Below are positions 45,051-54,184 of a stretch of DNA of 60,094 nt, piece after piece (the stretch's first letter is position 1; the number at the start of each line of letters is the position of its first letter). The DNA lies in NCBI GenBank assembly GCA_944390025.1, contig CALXOK010000006.1, forward strand, positions 1 through 60,094. Direction: 5' to 3'. The notes under the pieces are model-generated. The model was not told the origin of the DNA. It did no database searches and worked only from the letters and a program-made list of their open reading frames with translations. The translations under genes and the position numbers were made by a program. The DNA comes from an uncultured Spirochaetales bacterium. GTDB lineage: Bacteria > Spirochaetota > Spirochaetia > Sphaerochaetales > Sphaerochaetaceae.

Positions 45051-45722
45051 TCAGTCTGTATATGTTTTCAAAATACTATCACCAAAGCTTTCCTTTATTT
45101 TTTCAGCAAATTTTTCCAATGCACTTTCACTTCTTTGTTGATTCATAAGTAAATCAATGGGATATCTGACCGTAATAAGATGCCCTTTTTCATTATTATA
45201 TTCAACAAAGCTATCAGCTTTATCCTTTAGTTCTTTTCCAAGTCTAAAAACTGCATCTCGTGAATTGGAAATATCAGGATATAAATTATAATACCATATA
45301 CGATCATCAAATTTAGTTCTGCTACTGTATTTGGCATACGTAAGCAAAATGTAAGAAGAAGAATCTTCTACCGAAACAAATGTTGAAGTATCTAGAATTT
45401 TTCTTGCATTAAATGCTCCATCGTCCATCACACAAACCATAGACATACATTTATATCCATCATTAGAAACAAAATAATATTCAAACATATAACATGGAAA
45501 TAAATCCCAAGTCCATTTATTTGAGTAAACTTTAATATCGGCATAACCGTCCAAGGATGGTTTTTTCTTCTCTGGAAAATTTGAAAACAACTGTAATCCG
45601 GCATAGTCATTGAAATCAAGTTTAGACGAATAATAATTCACTACTTTTCTAGCCGAATCCTGTACTTCGTATAACAATCTGTAAGCTCTACGTACATTAA
45701 GGAAAAGCTCTTCAGCTGTCAT
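45051..45722 (-). CDS. Hypothetical partner of PD-(D/E)XK protein
   Basis: 223 residues from ATG 45722, selected because AAAGGAG lies seven bases upstream; longer starts at 45728 and 45740 sit too close to it. Helical N-terminus (ELFLNVRRAYRLLYEVQDSARKVVNYY), then an aromatic-rich beta region (WTWDLFPCYMFEYYFV) and a helical C-terminus (ALEKFAEKIKESFG). No family recognised. It overlaps the upstream nuclease-like gene by 11 bp, so the two are made together. Confidence 0.68.
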   Translation of the reverse strand: MTAEELFLNVRRAYRLLYEVQDSARKVVNYYSSKLDFNDYAGLQLFSNFPEKKKPSLDGYADIKVYSNKWTWDLFPCYMFEYYFVSNDGYKCMSMVCVMDDGAFNARKILDTSTFVSVEDSSSYILLTYAKYSSRTKFDDRIWYYNLYPDISNSRDAVFRLGKELKDKADSFVEYNNEKGHLITVRYPIDLLMNQQRSESALEKFAEKIKESFGDSILKTYTD

Positions 45723-46392
45723 TATCATCTCCTTTCGCAAAATAAAAATCTGTTAACACTTGTGCTTTAATTGCAAACTTTGTAATCCAGTTTTTTCTAT
45801 CTAACCATGCATAAGGCTGAATCCCAAAACAATCGAAAGCCAAATCAATTTCTTCATTAATTCTTTTTATATTTCCATCTTCATAACCACTGAGAACATC
45901 ATCAATCACCTTACGAAACTGAATCCACGACAACTTAATAACAGGAACTGTATAATTATCGAACGAAATACAATTATCTTCTGGACTCTTTAGATTTCCA
46001 CCTAGCGTGAGTAAAACAACAGGGCGAGAACTATGTTTTTGAATATTAAAAAAAGCTTTTAGCTCATTTTTCCATTGGCCCAGCCATTGGCCTCCTAAAT
46101 CACCTTTTTTGACCTCAATAATTATATCTATAGCATCTAAATGCAAATATACATCTGGTTCCACACGATTTTGATTATCTGTTCCAGACGCATCCCACGA
46201 AGGCCAAAAAGAGTAAGAAAGAAGCTTATGACAAGATTCTAACATTGTTAGATGATGAAATATATTTAAACTTTTAAGGATCAAAAATAAAATGTCATCT
46301 GGTAAGGTAAGTAACAATCCAAAAACAGTACTCGTGATAAAATCTTCCGAGTCTGGAGAAAAATTCTTTTTTTCAACCAATCCGTATATCAT
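45712..46392 (-). CDS. PD-(D/E)XK nuclease-like protein
   Basis: 226 residues. The nuclease core is visible: R77-V-E-P-D80, 12 residues, then I-I-E93-V-K95-K-G-D, the D...ExK triad with a following basic stretch. An upstream helix SEDFITSTVFGLL (about 15-27) with Glu16 resembles the extra acidic residue of such nucleases. No membrane or DNA-binding domain evident. AT-rich composition unlike the glycan genes. First gene of a two-gene operon; restriction or abortive defence is a reasonable inference but not shown. Confidence 0.7.
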   Translation of the reverse strand: MIYGLVEKKNFSPDSEDFITSTVFGLLLTLPDDILFLILKSLNIFHHLTMLESCHKLLSYSFWPSWDASGTDNQNRVEPDVYLHLDAIDIIIEVKKGDLGGQWLGQWKNELKAFFNIQKHSSRPVVLLTLGGNLKSPEDNCISFDNYTVPVIKLSWIQFRKVIDDVLSGYEDGNIKRINEEIDLAFDCFGIQPYAWLDRKNWITKFAIKAQVLTDFYFAKGDDNDS

Positions 46393-46441
46393 TCAAATAT
46401 TTCTCATCTAAAAATTATGCACTTGCTTATATGGTTCAGAT

Positions 46442-46693
46442 TCATGTCTGAATCGGACTTGATTTCTCATAAAGATGCTCCGGTGCGATATCACTATCAT
46501 CAGGCCAGACAACAGTCCCGTACAAAGCTTTTGCCTGCATGAAGAAATCTATATTCCGCTGCTTTTGGAAAATTGTACGTGTCAAATCAGGCTTGAAATC
46601 GTAAATGCCAGTCTTTCCATCTTCAAATGTAAGGATGAGAGTGTAGTCTTTTTGTGGAATGACTTTTGTAACAACCCAGGCTGGATTTCCCAT
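46442..46693 (-). CDS. DUF2442 protein, paired copy
   Basis: 83 residues, near-identical to the orphan at 16620: WVVTKVIPQKDYTLILTFEDGKTGIYDFKP. It begins 16 bp after the DUF4160 gene with an AAGGAGGT ribosome site. DUF2442 proteins often neighbour DUF4160 and are suspected antitoxin or DNA-binding partners. Confidence 0.87.
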   Translation of the reverse strand: MGNPAWVVTKVIPQKDYTLILTFEDGKTGIYDFKPDLTRTIFQKQRNIDFFMQAKALYGTVVWPDDSDIAPEHLYEKSSPIQT

Positions 46694-46709
46694 ACTGACC
46701 TCCTTATTT

Positions 46710-46967
46710 TCATCTCAGAGGCTCAATCCTGAAAAGTGTTTGATCTTCTCTGGCAAGCTCCCAGTTTGCTAATAATTCATCCCTGTGCAACACCGCCCAC
46801 GCAGAAACCAGTTTCTTCTGCCGGTCAGGGAAATCTCCCTCTAGAATATTGCCTTCCATATCAAAAATTGCCTGATTCCCTTGATAAGAAGCATGAAAAT
46901 GCGGAGGATTATGTTCATCATAATACATCCTTATCAATATCCCAAAAAACATAGATATGGTTGGCAT
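46710..46967 (-). CDS. DUF4160 protein, putative toxin-antitoxin partner
   Basis: 85 residues: MPTISMFFGILIRMYYDEHNPPHFHASYQ is the DUF4160 signature, with the DEHNPPHFHA block likely forming the active or binding site. Followed by DUF2442 in one transcript. The pair is common in bacterial and phage-derived regions and treated as toxin-antitoxin-like, though biochemical proof is limited. The 173 bp upstream (46968-47140) hold no gene; a promoter for this pair is expected there. Confidence 0.87.
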   Translation of the reverse strand: MPTISMFFGILIRMYYDEHNPPHFHASYQGNQAIFDMEGNILEGDFPDRQKKLVSAWAVLHRDELLANWELAREDQTLFRIEPLR

Positions 46968-47140
46968 CTAAATTTCTCCTGTATCTTAATTATAACACAA
47001 ACACAAAGCTATTTTTAGAGGAGAAGCGCATTATAGTATCGCTAAATTAAAAGCAAAGAATTTTGACGCAGATAGATATTACCAGCATACTAAACACCTT
47101 TCTTAAAATAATCTTAGAAAGGATTTCCACATAGAAAACT

Positions 47141-47791
47141 TCACTTTCCGAACGCAATACCGCCACCGACTGTCATGCCATAGCGGAAGCCGAAGGATTC
47201 TGCATGCTCAAGGTCGTAATACAGGACAGCACCGACTTTGAAGAATGTTCCGTTATGTTCAAGATAGACACCAAGATCTGATCCGATTCCCCAGTTTGAG
47301 AATCTGATGTAGTCGACATCAGCCTTGCTGTTTGGCTGGTTGGTTGTAGCAATCCGGTACCAGGAATATACAAGCCCTATGTCTGCAAAAAGCCCCCATG
47401 TATCCCCGAATGCCTGCTGGTAAAACAGGTTCACACCGACATCCTGACGGAAATCTATCTCACGACTGAAGTAGCCTTCAGTCTTTCCCCCAGTCATATA
47501 CCCGACAGTGAAAAGAGTCGTGCTTGTAACACCTATTCCAAGAGGAATGCTGAACGGGAAGACAACAAGCTCGAATTTAGGACCTACTCCCTGGAGGCCC
47601 TTTACATTGTCACCATCAAAGGCAGGGTATGAAACAGAAGTATCAATCACATCAAGCTTGTCTGCAAGCTCTTTTGCCAGATAATTGGCATCATAGTTAA
47701 ATGAGGCACCGATGAAGAATCTGGGACCTGCAAAAAGGTTTGCACATGCTAAAATCAGGAACAAAGCAACAATGACAAGTCTCTTTCTCAT
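47141..47791 (-). CDS. Secreted beta-barrel-like protein A
   Basis: 216 residues with signal peptide MRKRLVIVALFLILACANLFA (cleavage after 21). The mature part has repeated glycine-rich strands (FFIGASFNYDANYLA, GVGPKFELVVFPFSIPLGIGV, GMTVGGGIAFGK). The C-terminus GIAFGK lacks a final aromatic. ATGA overlap with the upstream gene shows coupling. Last of four tandem secreted proteins. Confidence 0.75.
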   Translation of the reverse strand: MRKRLVIVALFLILACANLFAGPRFFIGASFNYDANYLAKELADKLDVIDTSVSYPAFDGDNVKGLQGVGPKFELVVFPFSIPLGIGVTSTTLFTVGYMTGGKTEGYFSREIDFRQDVGVNLFYQQAFGDTWGLFADIGLVYSWYRIATTNQPNSKADVDYIRFSNWGIGSDLGVYLEHNGTFFKVGAVLYYDLEHAESFGFRYGMTVGGGIAFGK

Positions 47792-48477
47792 ACGTCACCA
47801 CCCCATCTGAATGCGAATCCGGCATAACCTCCGACAGTGAGCCTGAAGAAATAGTCAGTGTATATCTTCTCTGGATCTCCAATGAGGAAGTTGTAGAAAT
47901 GAGCATCGAAAACAAAACCACAGCTGAAGAACCAGTGCTGCTCGCTTATCGGAACAAGCAGGTAGGGTTCAACCTGCAATCCCAGATTGAAACTGTCACG
48001 GAAAAGATTGTAGCTGCCGGCACTGAGTCTTATTGCGATTCCAAGATCCGTCTTTCCTAGCTGGCCACGGAATATAGGGCCGATACCGAAAGAGAAAGCA
48101 GGATCCTGCTCATCCAGAGAGTTCCTTTCTTTGTAATCAATGAGATCTGTCACGTCATTCTTATGACGTTCATAAGAAGTCGATGCTATCGGGGCATTCA
48201 TCATGAATGAGACAGAAAGTCCTGTTATACCATCAGACGCAAAGAAAATATCCGTATCGAGAAAAAGACCGAGCTCCCAGCGCTTTATGTATTCAGGACT
48301 GTTCAGCCAGTTGCTTTGTGAGAAATGATCATCCAGAGATATCTGAGGCAGCGGGCTTGAGAAGACGTTTGTATCATACGTGACCAGAAAACCAGGCCTT
48401 ATATAGAATTCCGGTGAAGCACTTACTGCAGTTATTGCAATCAGCGATATAAGAAGCGTAAGAAGCGTCTTTCTCAT
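47788..48477 (-). CDS. Secreted beta-barrel-like protein B
   Basis: 229 residues; signal peptide MRKTLLTLLISLIAITAVSA (cleavage after 20). Strand-rich mature region: EFYIRPGFLVTYDTNVF, LFLDTDIFFASDGITGLSVSFMMNAPI and FSFGIGPIFRGQLGKTDLGIAIRL. It resembles protein A in length and layout (two extended loops between strands), so the two are likely paralogous barrel proteins. Family not recognised. 9 bp after protein C. Confidence 0.74.
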   Translation of the reverse strand: MRKTLLTLLISLIAITAVSASPEFYIRPGFLVTYDTNVFSSPLPQISLDDHFSQSNWLNSPEYIKRWELGLFLDTDIFFASDGITGLSVSFMMNAPIASTSYERHKNDVTDLIDYKERNSLDEQDPAFSFGIGPIFRGQLGKTDLGIAIRLSAGSYNLFRDSFNLGLQVEPYLLVPISEQHWFFSCGFVFDAHFYNFLIGDPEKIYTDYFFRLTVGGYAGFAFRWGGDV

Positions 48478-48486
48478 GCTTTCCCC

Positions 48487-49644
48487 CTAAACACCCAGAG
48501 TGAAGCCGATTCTTGAGATTGCACGGCATTCCTCATTGAACACAGGATTTGTCACAAAGCCCCACTGCCAGTACAGCTTTGCTATGTCGAATATCATGAT
48601 TTCAGCCTCAAACCCGTAAACAGCGACAAGCTCTGTGTATGATTTGCTGTCATCACTGTTCAGCGCCTTACCGACAGACAGACCGATATTGAAGAAGACT
48701 GAGAGCGAAGGATAAGTGTCTTGAGTGATCTGAGGTCCGTACCATGTGACGGATGTGCTGTTCGTAATCACATGGGTGGTTGCAGGAGAAGCGATTTCAT
48801 TCCACACTTCTCCACCCTGTATGTAATATGGGACCTTCTGGCCCAGAAGCAGGCGGTATGTCGTCTCATTGTCGAATACGAATGAAGTCCAGGTCCGATT
48901 CTCGGAACGCGGAGCAGAGAAAAGAGTACGCGATATAGTCAGCGTATTCTCGCTGAGAATGAATTCACCACTCTTGTCATTGAGTGGCATCCATGGGCCT
49001 GTGATTCTGAAATATGACTCAAAGCGCATGCCATCTCTCTTCACGATATAATCATCAATGGAGTCATAGACAAAACGTCCGGAAACATAAGTCTGGAACA
49101 CAGACCTGTCTCCTTTAAGCTCAGGAGCCCCTGAGAACGATGAGAAACGGTCAGCAGAAGAATAGTCTCCGTCAGCATTCTTTGTAACGATATTAAAAAG
49201 CCCGTCAGTATCACCTTTGTACATGAAGTTCAAAGCTTCATATGCATTCTCAAAACGGCCGTCAATCGAGACTTCCAGCTGGATAAGGTCATCAGCAAAG
49301 CCCTGGGAGAAGAAGAGGTTGAACTCATCATACAGAACCATGTAGTCAAGAGTATGGCTCACCGCTTCAGGATTCAGTGCATAGAACTCTCCTGTCTCAG
49401 GATTCTGCTTAAGCGTCCTGAAATCAAGACCATTGTTGAGTCTGAATGCAAAAACCGTGGAACTGCCCTCAATGATATCCGGGACAGGGAAATTGAACTG
49501 GTAATCCAGAGCAACAGGGAAGATGCCGGATGCGAAGTCCATTTCAGTCTCAGCTTCAATGACATGATAGCCGAAGCCGATGGCAAAGACATTGGAAACG
49601 GCAATAAGGAGAAGAACAAGTATCGATAAAGCTTTCTTTTTCAC
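48487..49644 (-). CDS. Secreted beta-barrel-like protein C
   Basis: 385 residues with signal peptide MKKKALSILVLLLIAVSNVFA. The mature protein alternates strands and long loops (FPVALDYQFNFPVPD, FAFRLNNGLDFRTL) and ends in IGFTLGV. Its size and order of blocks parallel protein D. Probably outer-membrane barrel; ligand unknown. 15 bp after protein D. Confidence 0.74.
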   Translation of the reverse strand: MKKKALSILVLLLIAVSNVFAIGFGYHVIEAETEMDFASGIFPVALDYQFNFPVPDIIEGSSTVFAFRLNNGLDFRTLKQNPETGEFYALNPEAVSHTLDYMVLYDEFNLFFSQGFADDLIQLEVSIDGRFENAYEALNFMYKGDTDGLFNIVTKNADGDYSSADRFSSFSGAPELKGDRSVFQTYVSGRFVYDSIDDYIVKRDGMRFESYFRITGPWMPLNDKSGEFILSENTLTISRTLFSAPRSENRTWTSFVFDNETTYRLLLGQKVPYYIQGGEVWNEIASPATTHVITNSTSVTWYGPQITQDTYPSLSVFFNIGLSVGKALNSDDSKSYTELVAVYGFEAEIMIFDIAKLYWQWGFVTNPVFNEECRAISRIGFTLGV

Positions 49645-49659
49645 AGCATCCTCCCCCTC

Positions 49660-50841
49660 TTACAATGAAACATAGAAACCGAGACTGGCGCTCTGGGTCC
49701 AGTTTGGTTTCATTGCATCAAAACCTTTTATGAAATTATAGCCGAACTGATAGTTCACATGAATGAATCCGAACAGCCTGAGATGGATTTCACCGTTAAC
49801 GGAGCTTCTGAGCTCAACACCCCTTGTCGATATGCTGTTGTTCTGTACTGATCCGAAGTAAAGGTTGTTGTTCAGGCTCAGTTCGAAATAAGGGTAGCAG
49901 TCTCCCGCCAGAAACTGAGGGCCTGTGAAGCGCAGCCAGACCTTGTCCGTGAAATGTCCTCTCAGTCTGTCTGTGGAAATCTGGTGCTCAGGAATGATAT
50001 CTCCCCAGATATAACCGCCTGTATTTGTGTGTCCCAGCTCGAGATTAAGCCAGTTCCACCCGTTATCCTGCTCGATGACAAATACAGTCAGGTATTCAGT
50101 GGCCTCAGCAGAGAACTTAATATAGTTGCTTGTGCTCGTTCCAGAAGAAACTGAATTTCCAAGCCAGGAAGGGCCTGCCTCAAGCGTGAGGTTGAAATAG
50201 GCGCCTGTATGGTTGTCTGTATTCGTTGTCGTGCGCCTGAGATAGAGACTGGAAGAAAGACGCACAGCATTGTTCCAGTTTATCCGGTTGCCATACAGCC
50301 AAGGATATGCCGGTATCGGATTGCCGCTCGTATAAACCGGATTAAGGAATACGGGATTATTTGAATCCTCATCAGAAAAAAGATTTATCGATTCCCTTGC
50401 CATCGCAAAGCGCGTGAAATAAGCAAGTGAGACATTCACAAGATTTCCGCTTCCGGCAACAGGATTGACGCCAAAACCCTGAGAAAGGGTAACGGTTAGC
50501 TGGCTGACAGGGCGGAAATATGTTCCCTCAAGCTCATTGTCAATCTGTCCATCCGCCCACCATGGCTCACCTGTTATGTAATCGTAGTTTCCAAGAGAGA
50601 CTTCCGAGAAAGAGAAGACCATCCTCACTTCAAGATTCGCCTTGTAAGGAGATGATTTTATCATCTGAAAGCCGGCATTGTATTCGAAATCCGTTCCAAG
50701 AGGGAACAGACTCATTCCAAAGCCGTCAGGTCCGCCAGAGACTGAATTTATTCTTGTAGAAAAGCTGAACGAATCAGCATTCAGGAATGCTGACGAGAGC
50801 AGAAAAACAGCAAGAGCTAAGACAATTCCCCTTTTTTTCAT
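49660..50841 (-). CDS. Secreted beta-barrel-like protein D
   Basis: 393 residues with signal peptide MKKRGIVLALAVFLLSSAFLNA (cleavage after 22). Strand pattern FSFSTRINSVSGGPDGFGMSLFPLGTDFEYNAGF and a C-terminal SASLGFYVSL give an outer-membrane barrel profile. Serine/threonine/asparagine-rich loops (about residues 200-235) suggest surface exposure. First gene of the four-gene operon; the promoter probably lies in the 62-bp gap after glf. Confidence 0.75.
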   Translation of the reverse strand: MKKRGIVLALAVFLLSSAFLNADSFSFSTRINSVSGGPDGFGMSLFPLGTDFEYNAGFQMIKSSPYKANLEVRMVFSFSEVSLGNYDYITGEPWWADGQIDNELEGTYFRPVSQLTVTLSQGFGVNPVAGSGNLVNVSLAYFTRFAMARESINLFSDEDSNNPVFLNPVYTSGNPIPAYPWLYGNRINWNNAVRLSSSLYLRRTTTNTDNHTGAYFNLTLEAGPSWLGNSVSSGTSTSNYIKFSAEATEYLTVFVIEQDNGWNWLNLELGHTNTGGYIWGDIIPEHQISTDRLRGHFTDKVWLRFTGPQFLAGDCYPYFELSLNNNLYFGSVQNNSISTRGVELRSSVNGEIHLRLFGFIHVNYQFGYNFIKGFDAMKPNWTQSASLGFYVSL

Positions 50842-50903
50842 AAGCTAACCGACATAAGAATACCATCAGAAACACTCCTGACGCAACTTTTCCTTTTCTC
50901 CTG

Positions 50904-52001
50904 TCAGTGAATTTCCTTTTTAACCAGCTCCAGGGATGCCTTTATTGTCTTGTCCATGTCAAAATAGGAATACTGTGCAAGCCGGCCGCCAAGGATGAGG
51001 TTCTTCTCCTTAGCAGCAAGGGCCCTGTACTGGCTGTACAAATCATTGTTTGCCTTGTCATTAATCGGGTAATAGGGCTCTCCAGTCTCCTTGTAGTCCA
51101 CTGAGTATTCACGGCTGACCCAGGTAACAGGGGATTCAGTCTTCTCGAAATGGCGGTGCTCGATGACTCTTGTATAGGGAGTTTCTCTGTCCGTATAGTT
51201 CATCACAGCCACCCCCTGATAATTGTCAGTGTCAAAACGCTCATCTTCGAACCTCACGCTCCTGTACTGCAAAGCACCGAGGGAGTAACCGTAATACTCA
51301 TCAAGAGCTCCGGTGTACAGAACCTTTATTGCAAGAGAGGATAATCTCTCCTTGTCTTTGTTGAAATCGGTGGAAAGAAGCACTTCAGTGCCTTCAAGAA
51401 GCTTATCAATGATAGCAGTGTAACCGCCTTCAGGAATTCCCTGATAGCGGTCATTGAAATAGTTGTTGTCGTAAGTGTAGCGAACGGGAAGACGCTTTAT
51501 GATTTCAGGAGGAAGATCCTTGCACTCCCGTCCCCACTGCTTCTCGGTATAGCCCTTCACAAGCTTCTCGAAGATGTCACGGCCGACAAGGCTGATGGCC
51601 TGCTTCTCAAGATTGTCCACAGGAGGAACAACTTCCTTCCTCTGTTCTTCTATAATCTGCTTCGCCTCTTCAGGAGTCTTTATGCCCCACATCCTGGAGA
51701 ATGTGTTCATATTGAACGGCATGTTGTAAATCTCGCCTCTGTAATTGGCAACCGGGCAGTTTATGTAATTGTTGAAGGATGCGAACTGATTGATATAATC
51801 CCACACTTCCTTGTCTGAAGTATGGAAAATATGGGCACCATAGCGGTGAATGTTTATTCCGTCCCTCTTTTCTGTGTATATATTCCCGCCGGCATGGTTC
51901 CTTCTCTCGACGACAAGACATTTCTTTCCTCTCTTCTTCGCTTCGTAAGCAAAGACAGACCCGAAAAGCCCGCTTCCGACAATCAGATAATCATATTTCA
52001 T
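50904..52001 (-). CDS. glf: UDP-galactopyranose mutase
   Basis: 365 residues. FAD motif LIVGSGLFGSVFAYEA (6-21), RRNHAGGN, YGAHIFHT, KGYTEKQWG, RLPVRYTYDN and GGRLAQYSYFDMD are the UGM signature in order. It converts UDP-galactopyranose to UDP-galactofuranose, so the surface glycan or glycolipid of this organism probably contains galactofuranose. It stands apart from the main glycan operon, between barrel proteins and the P-II/DUF1538 genes. Confidence 0.95.
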   Translation of the reverse strand: MKYDYLIVGSGLFGSVFAYEAKKRGKKCLVVERRNHAGGNIYTEKRDGINIHRYGAHIFHTSDKEVWDYINQFASFNNYINCPVANYRGEIYNMPFNMNTFSRMWGIKTPEEAKQIIEEQRKEVVPPVDNLEKQAISLVGRDIFEKLVKGYTEKQWGRECKDLPPEIIKRLPVRYTYDNNYFNDRYQGIPEGGYTAIIDKLLEGTEVLLSTDFNKDKERLSSLAIKVLYTGALDEYYGYSLGALQYRSVRFEDERFDTDNYQGVAVMNYTDRETPYTRVIEHRHFEKTESPVTWVSREYSVDYKETGEPYYPINDKANNDLYSQYRALAAKEKNLILGGRLAQYSYFDMDKTIKASLELVKKEIH

Positions 52002-52011
52002 ACCCCGCTCC

Positions 52012-52602
52012 TTAACCGAGATTGCGGAAAGAATGCACTGGAAGGGTGAACATCACAGCCCTTCCCTTCTGCTTCAGTATATCCATTGAAGCCACTGCAT
52101 CAATGACCTTGTCTGCTACGCTGGAATCAAGCACCACCATGAGAATCTCTTTTTCAGGAATCAGAGGGCTGCCGAAGAACTTCACGTCATCCTCGGTGCT
52201 TGTACCATGGGCATTGATGACAGTGCCTCCTCTGGCTCCCGCCTTTCTGGCCACTGCCATGATATCCTCGCTGTATCCTTCCTCGCAAATCACTTCAAGA
52301 AGCACCCATTTACTGTCCATATTTCCATCTCCACTGCCATAACCCGAACAAAGCATCGTTCCCTTGATCTTCCTCAAAGAGGCTATGCTGTCAGTAATCC
52401 GTTTCTCATCTTCCTCATTTATAAAACATGTGAGAACCTCTTTCTCACTGTCGCCAAGGCCGAGAGCTGCCATGATGGTGCTTGTGGCAGTACCGCGGGC
52501 ATAGGCGATTGTGCCACCCGTGGCACCGGCAGCACGCGCTGCCGCCATAACGCCTTCCGCCTGACCTTTCATGACAATAGCCATAAGCATCTCTGACTTC
52601 AC
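52012..52602 (-). CDS. Tandem P-II-like regulator of DUF1538 transporter
   Basis: 196 residues starting at GTG 52602, which overlaps the stop of the permease (GTGA). Two repeats each carry a P-II-like (ferredoxin fold) unit: ARAAGATGGTIAYARGTATS and ARKAGARGGTVINAHGTSTE. Such proteins commonly accompany DUF1538 permeases and are expected to sense a small ligand and gate the transporter. Confidence 0.82.
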   Translation of the reverse strand: MKSEMLMAIVMKGQAEGVMAAARAAGATGGTIAYARGTATSTIMAALGLGDSEKEVLTCFINEEDEKRITDSIASLRKIKGTMLCSGYGSGDGNMDSKWVLLEVICEEGYSEDIMAVARKAGARGGTVINAHGTSTEDDVKFFGSPLIPEKEILMVVLDSSVADKVIDAVASMDILKQKGRAVMFTLPVHSFRNLG

Positions 52603-54038
52603 TTCAAAGCCTCCTTTTGTGCCTTTTCCTCCTGGTGATGGAAGAATATACCAATCAGCTCGACAACCAGAACCGGCATCATGGCAACCATCGCAATCAC
52701 ACCGAACGATGCTATTGCGGAACTTCCTGCCGCTCCCATGGCAAATGGAAGCAGGAAGGTTGAGCTCATCGGTCCTGTAGCGACTCCCCCGGAATCAAAA
52801 GCGATTGCAGAGAAAAGAGCCGGAGTCCTGACCATGGCAATCATTATAAGAACATATCCCGGCACGAGAAGCCACCAGATTGAGAAACCGTAAACTGTCC
52901 TGACAAGAGCCAGGACAACGGCAAGGCCGACACCGAGAGCGAGGGATGCAAGCATGACCCTTCTGGGAATTCTTCCATTTGATGCTTCCTCAACCTGGGC
53001 TGTGAGGACAAAGACTGCAGGTTCTGCAAGAACGACACAAAGGCCGAATAAGAACCCACAAAGACACAGCAGTGCGGGATTACGTGATATAAGCGCCTGC
53101 CCAAGCTGACGCGCAACAGAGGAGAAGGAATATTCAACACCAGTGAAGAAGATGACAATCCCGATATAAGCATAGAGAATACCAAAGGCTGTCCTTATGG
53201 CTTCCATCTTCGGCATTCTGATAAACAGAACCTGCGCAATGATACAGACGATTATAAGAGGAAGAAGGGAAAGTCCAGTTGAGCTGAGCTTCTCCATGAA
53301 AAGAGACACCAGACTGACTTTCGCCTCAGCAGCAGCAGATACGGAAGAGACTGTCCCGCTGCCATAGATAAGGCCGAATATGAGAACGGCCATCACAGGC
53401 CCTGCAGAGGAAAGCGCAACATAGCCGAACTCAGCCTCATCATCGTGTTTTCTCAGTGTGGCGACACCCATACCGAGTGCCATGATGAAAGGCACTGACA
53501 GAGGACCTGTCGTGGCTCCTCCGCTGTCGAAAGCGACAGAGACAAAGAATTCCTCATTGAAAAAGGCAATTGCAAAGACCAGCGCATAGCATATTCCCAT
53601 GAGAACCTTGATCTTCCAGCCAAGAACGGTGCGTGCAAGCGAGAGAGCCAGCATCAGTCCTACTCCAGCCGCGATAAAAATGACAAGCATGGTTGATGAG
53701 ATATCGGGATTCACGCTTGTCACCTGAGATGCAAGAACCTGCACATCCGGTTCCGGCACTGTGATAATCACGCCAAGAACCATCGCACATGCAAGCATGA
53801 TGACAAGAGAACGGCTTTTTGTCATTGCAGAGCCTATCCTGTTTCCGATTGGTAGCAGGCCCGTATCAACACCGCTGAGGAACAATGTAAGGCCTGCTAT
53901 GACAAGCACGCATGAGAAGATGAAGGATATCATCTCATGAGTGTCCATCACGCCCAGGGCAAAAGACAGCACAATCGCAAGCACTCCTGTAGGGAGTACT
54001 GATAGCGTCACTTCTTTCAGCTGTTTCAGCAGGTTCAA
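52599..54038 (-). CDS. DUF1538 family membrane permease
   Basis: 479 residues from TTG 54038, with GGAGG six bases upstream. About 12 helices in two homologous halves; each half contains an FDSGG-x2-TGP-x-S motif (FDSGGATTGPLSVPF and FDSGGVATGPMSSTF). DUF1538 members are predicted ion or small-solute transporters; the substrate is unknown. Co-transcribed with the P-II-like partner. Confidence 0.87.
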   Translation of the reverse strand: MNLLKQLKEVTLSVLPTGVLAIVLSFALGVMDTHEMISFIFSCVLVIAGLTLFLSGVDTGLLPIGNRIGSAMTKSRSLVIMLACAMVLGVIITVPEPDVQVLASQVTSVNPDISSTMLVIFIAAGVGLMLALSLARTVLGWKIKVLMGICYALVFAIAFFNEEFFVSVAFDSGGATTGPLSVPFIMALGMGVATLRKHDDEAEFGYVALSSAGPVMAVLIFGLIYGSGTVSSVSAAAEAKVSLVSLFMEKLSSTGLSLLPLIIVCIIAQVLFIRMPKMEAIRTAFGILYAYIGIVIFFTGVEYSFSSVARQLGQALISRNPALLCLCGFLFGLCVVLAEPAVFVLTAQVEEASNGRIPRRVMLASLALGVGLAVVLALVRTVYGFSIWWLLVPGYVLIMIAMVRTPALFSAIAFDSGGVATGPMSSTFLLPFAMGAAGSSAIASFGVIAMVAMMPVLVVELIGIFFHHQEEKAQKEALK

Positions 54039-54184
54039 ATCTTCCTCCGGAATACAATATCTTCTTTAAAACTAACAGGGAAAACAAAACTGGACAACCT
54101 AAACTATTGTCAGCATCTGACTTTAGTATCTTTCCATCAGATTCGCGGACTTCCAGCTGCTCCTTGGATGTGGTGCTTTAACAT

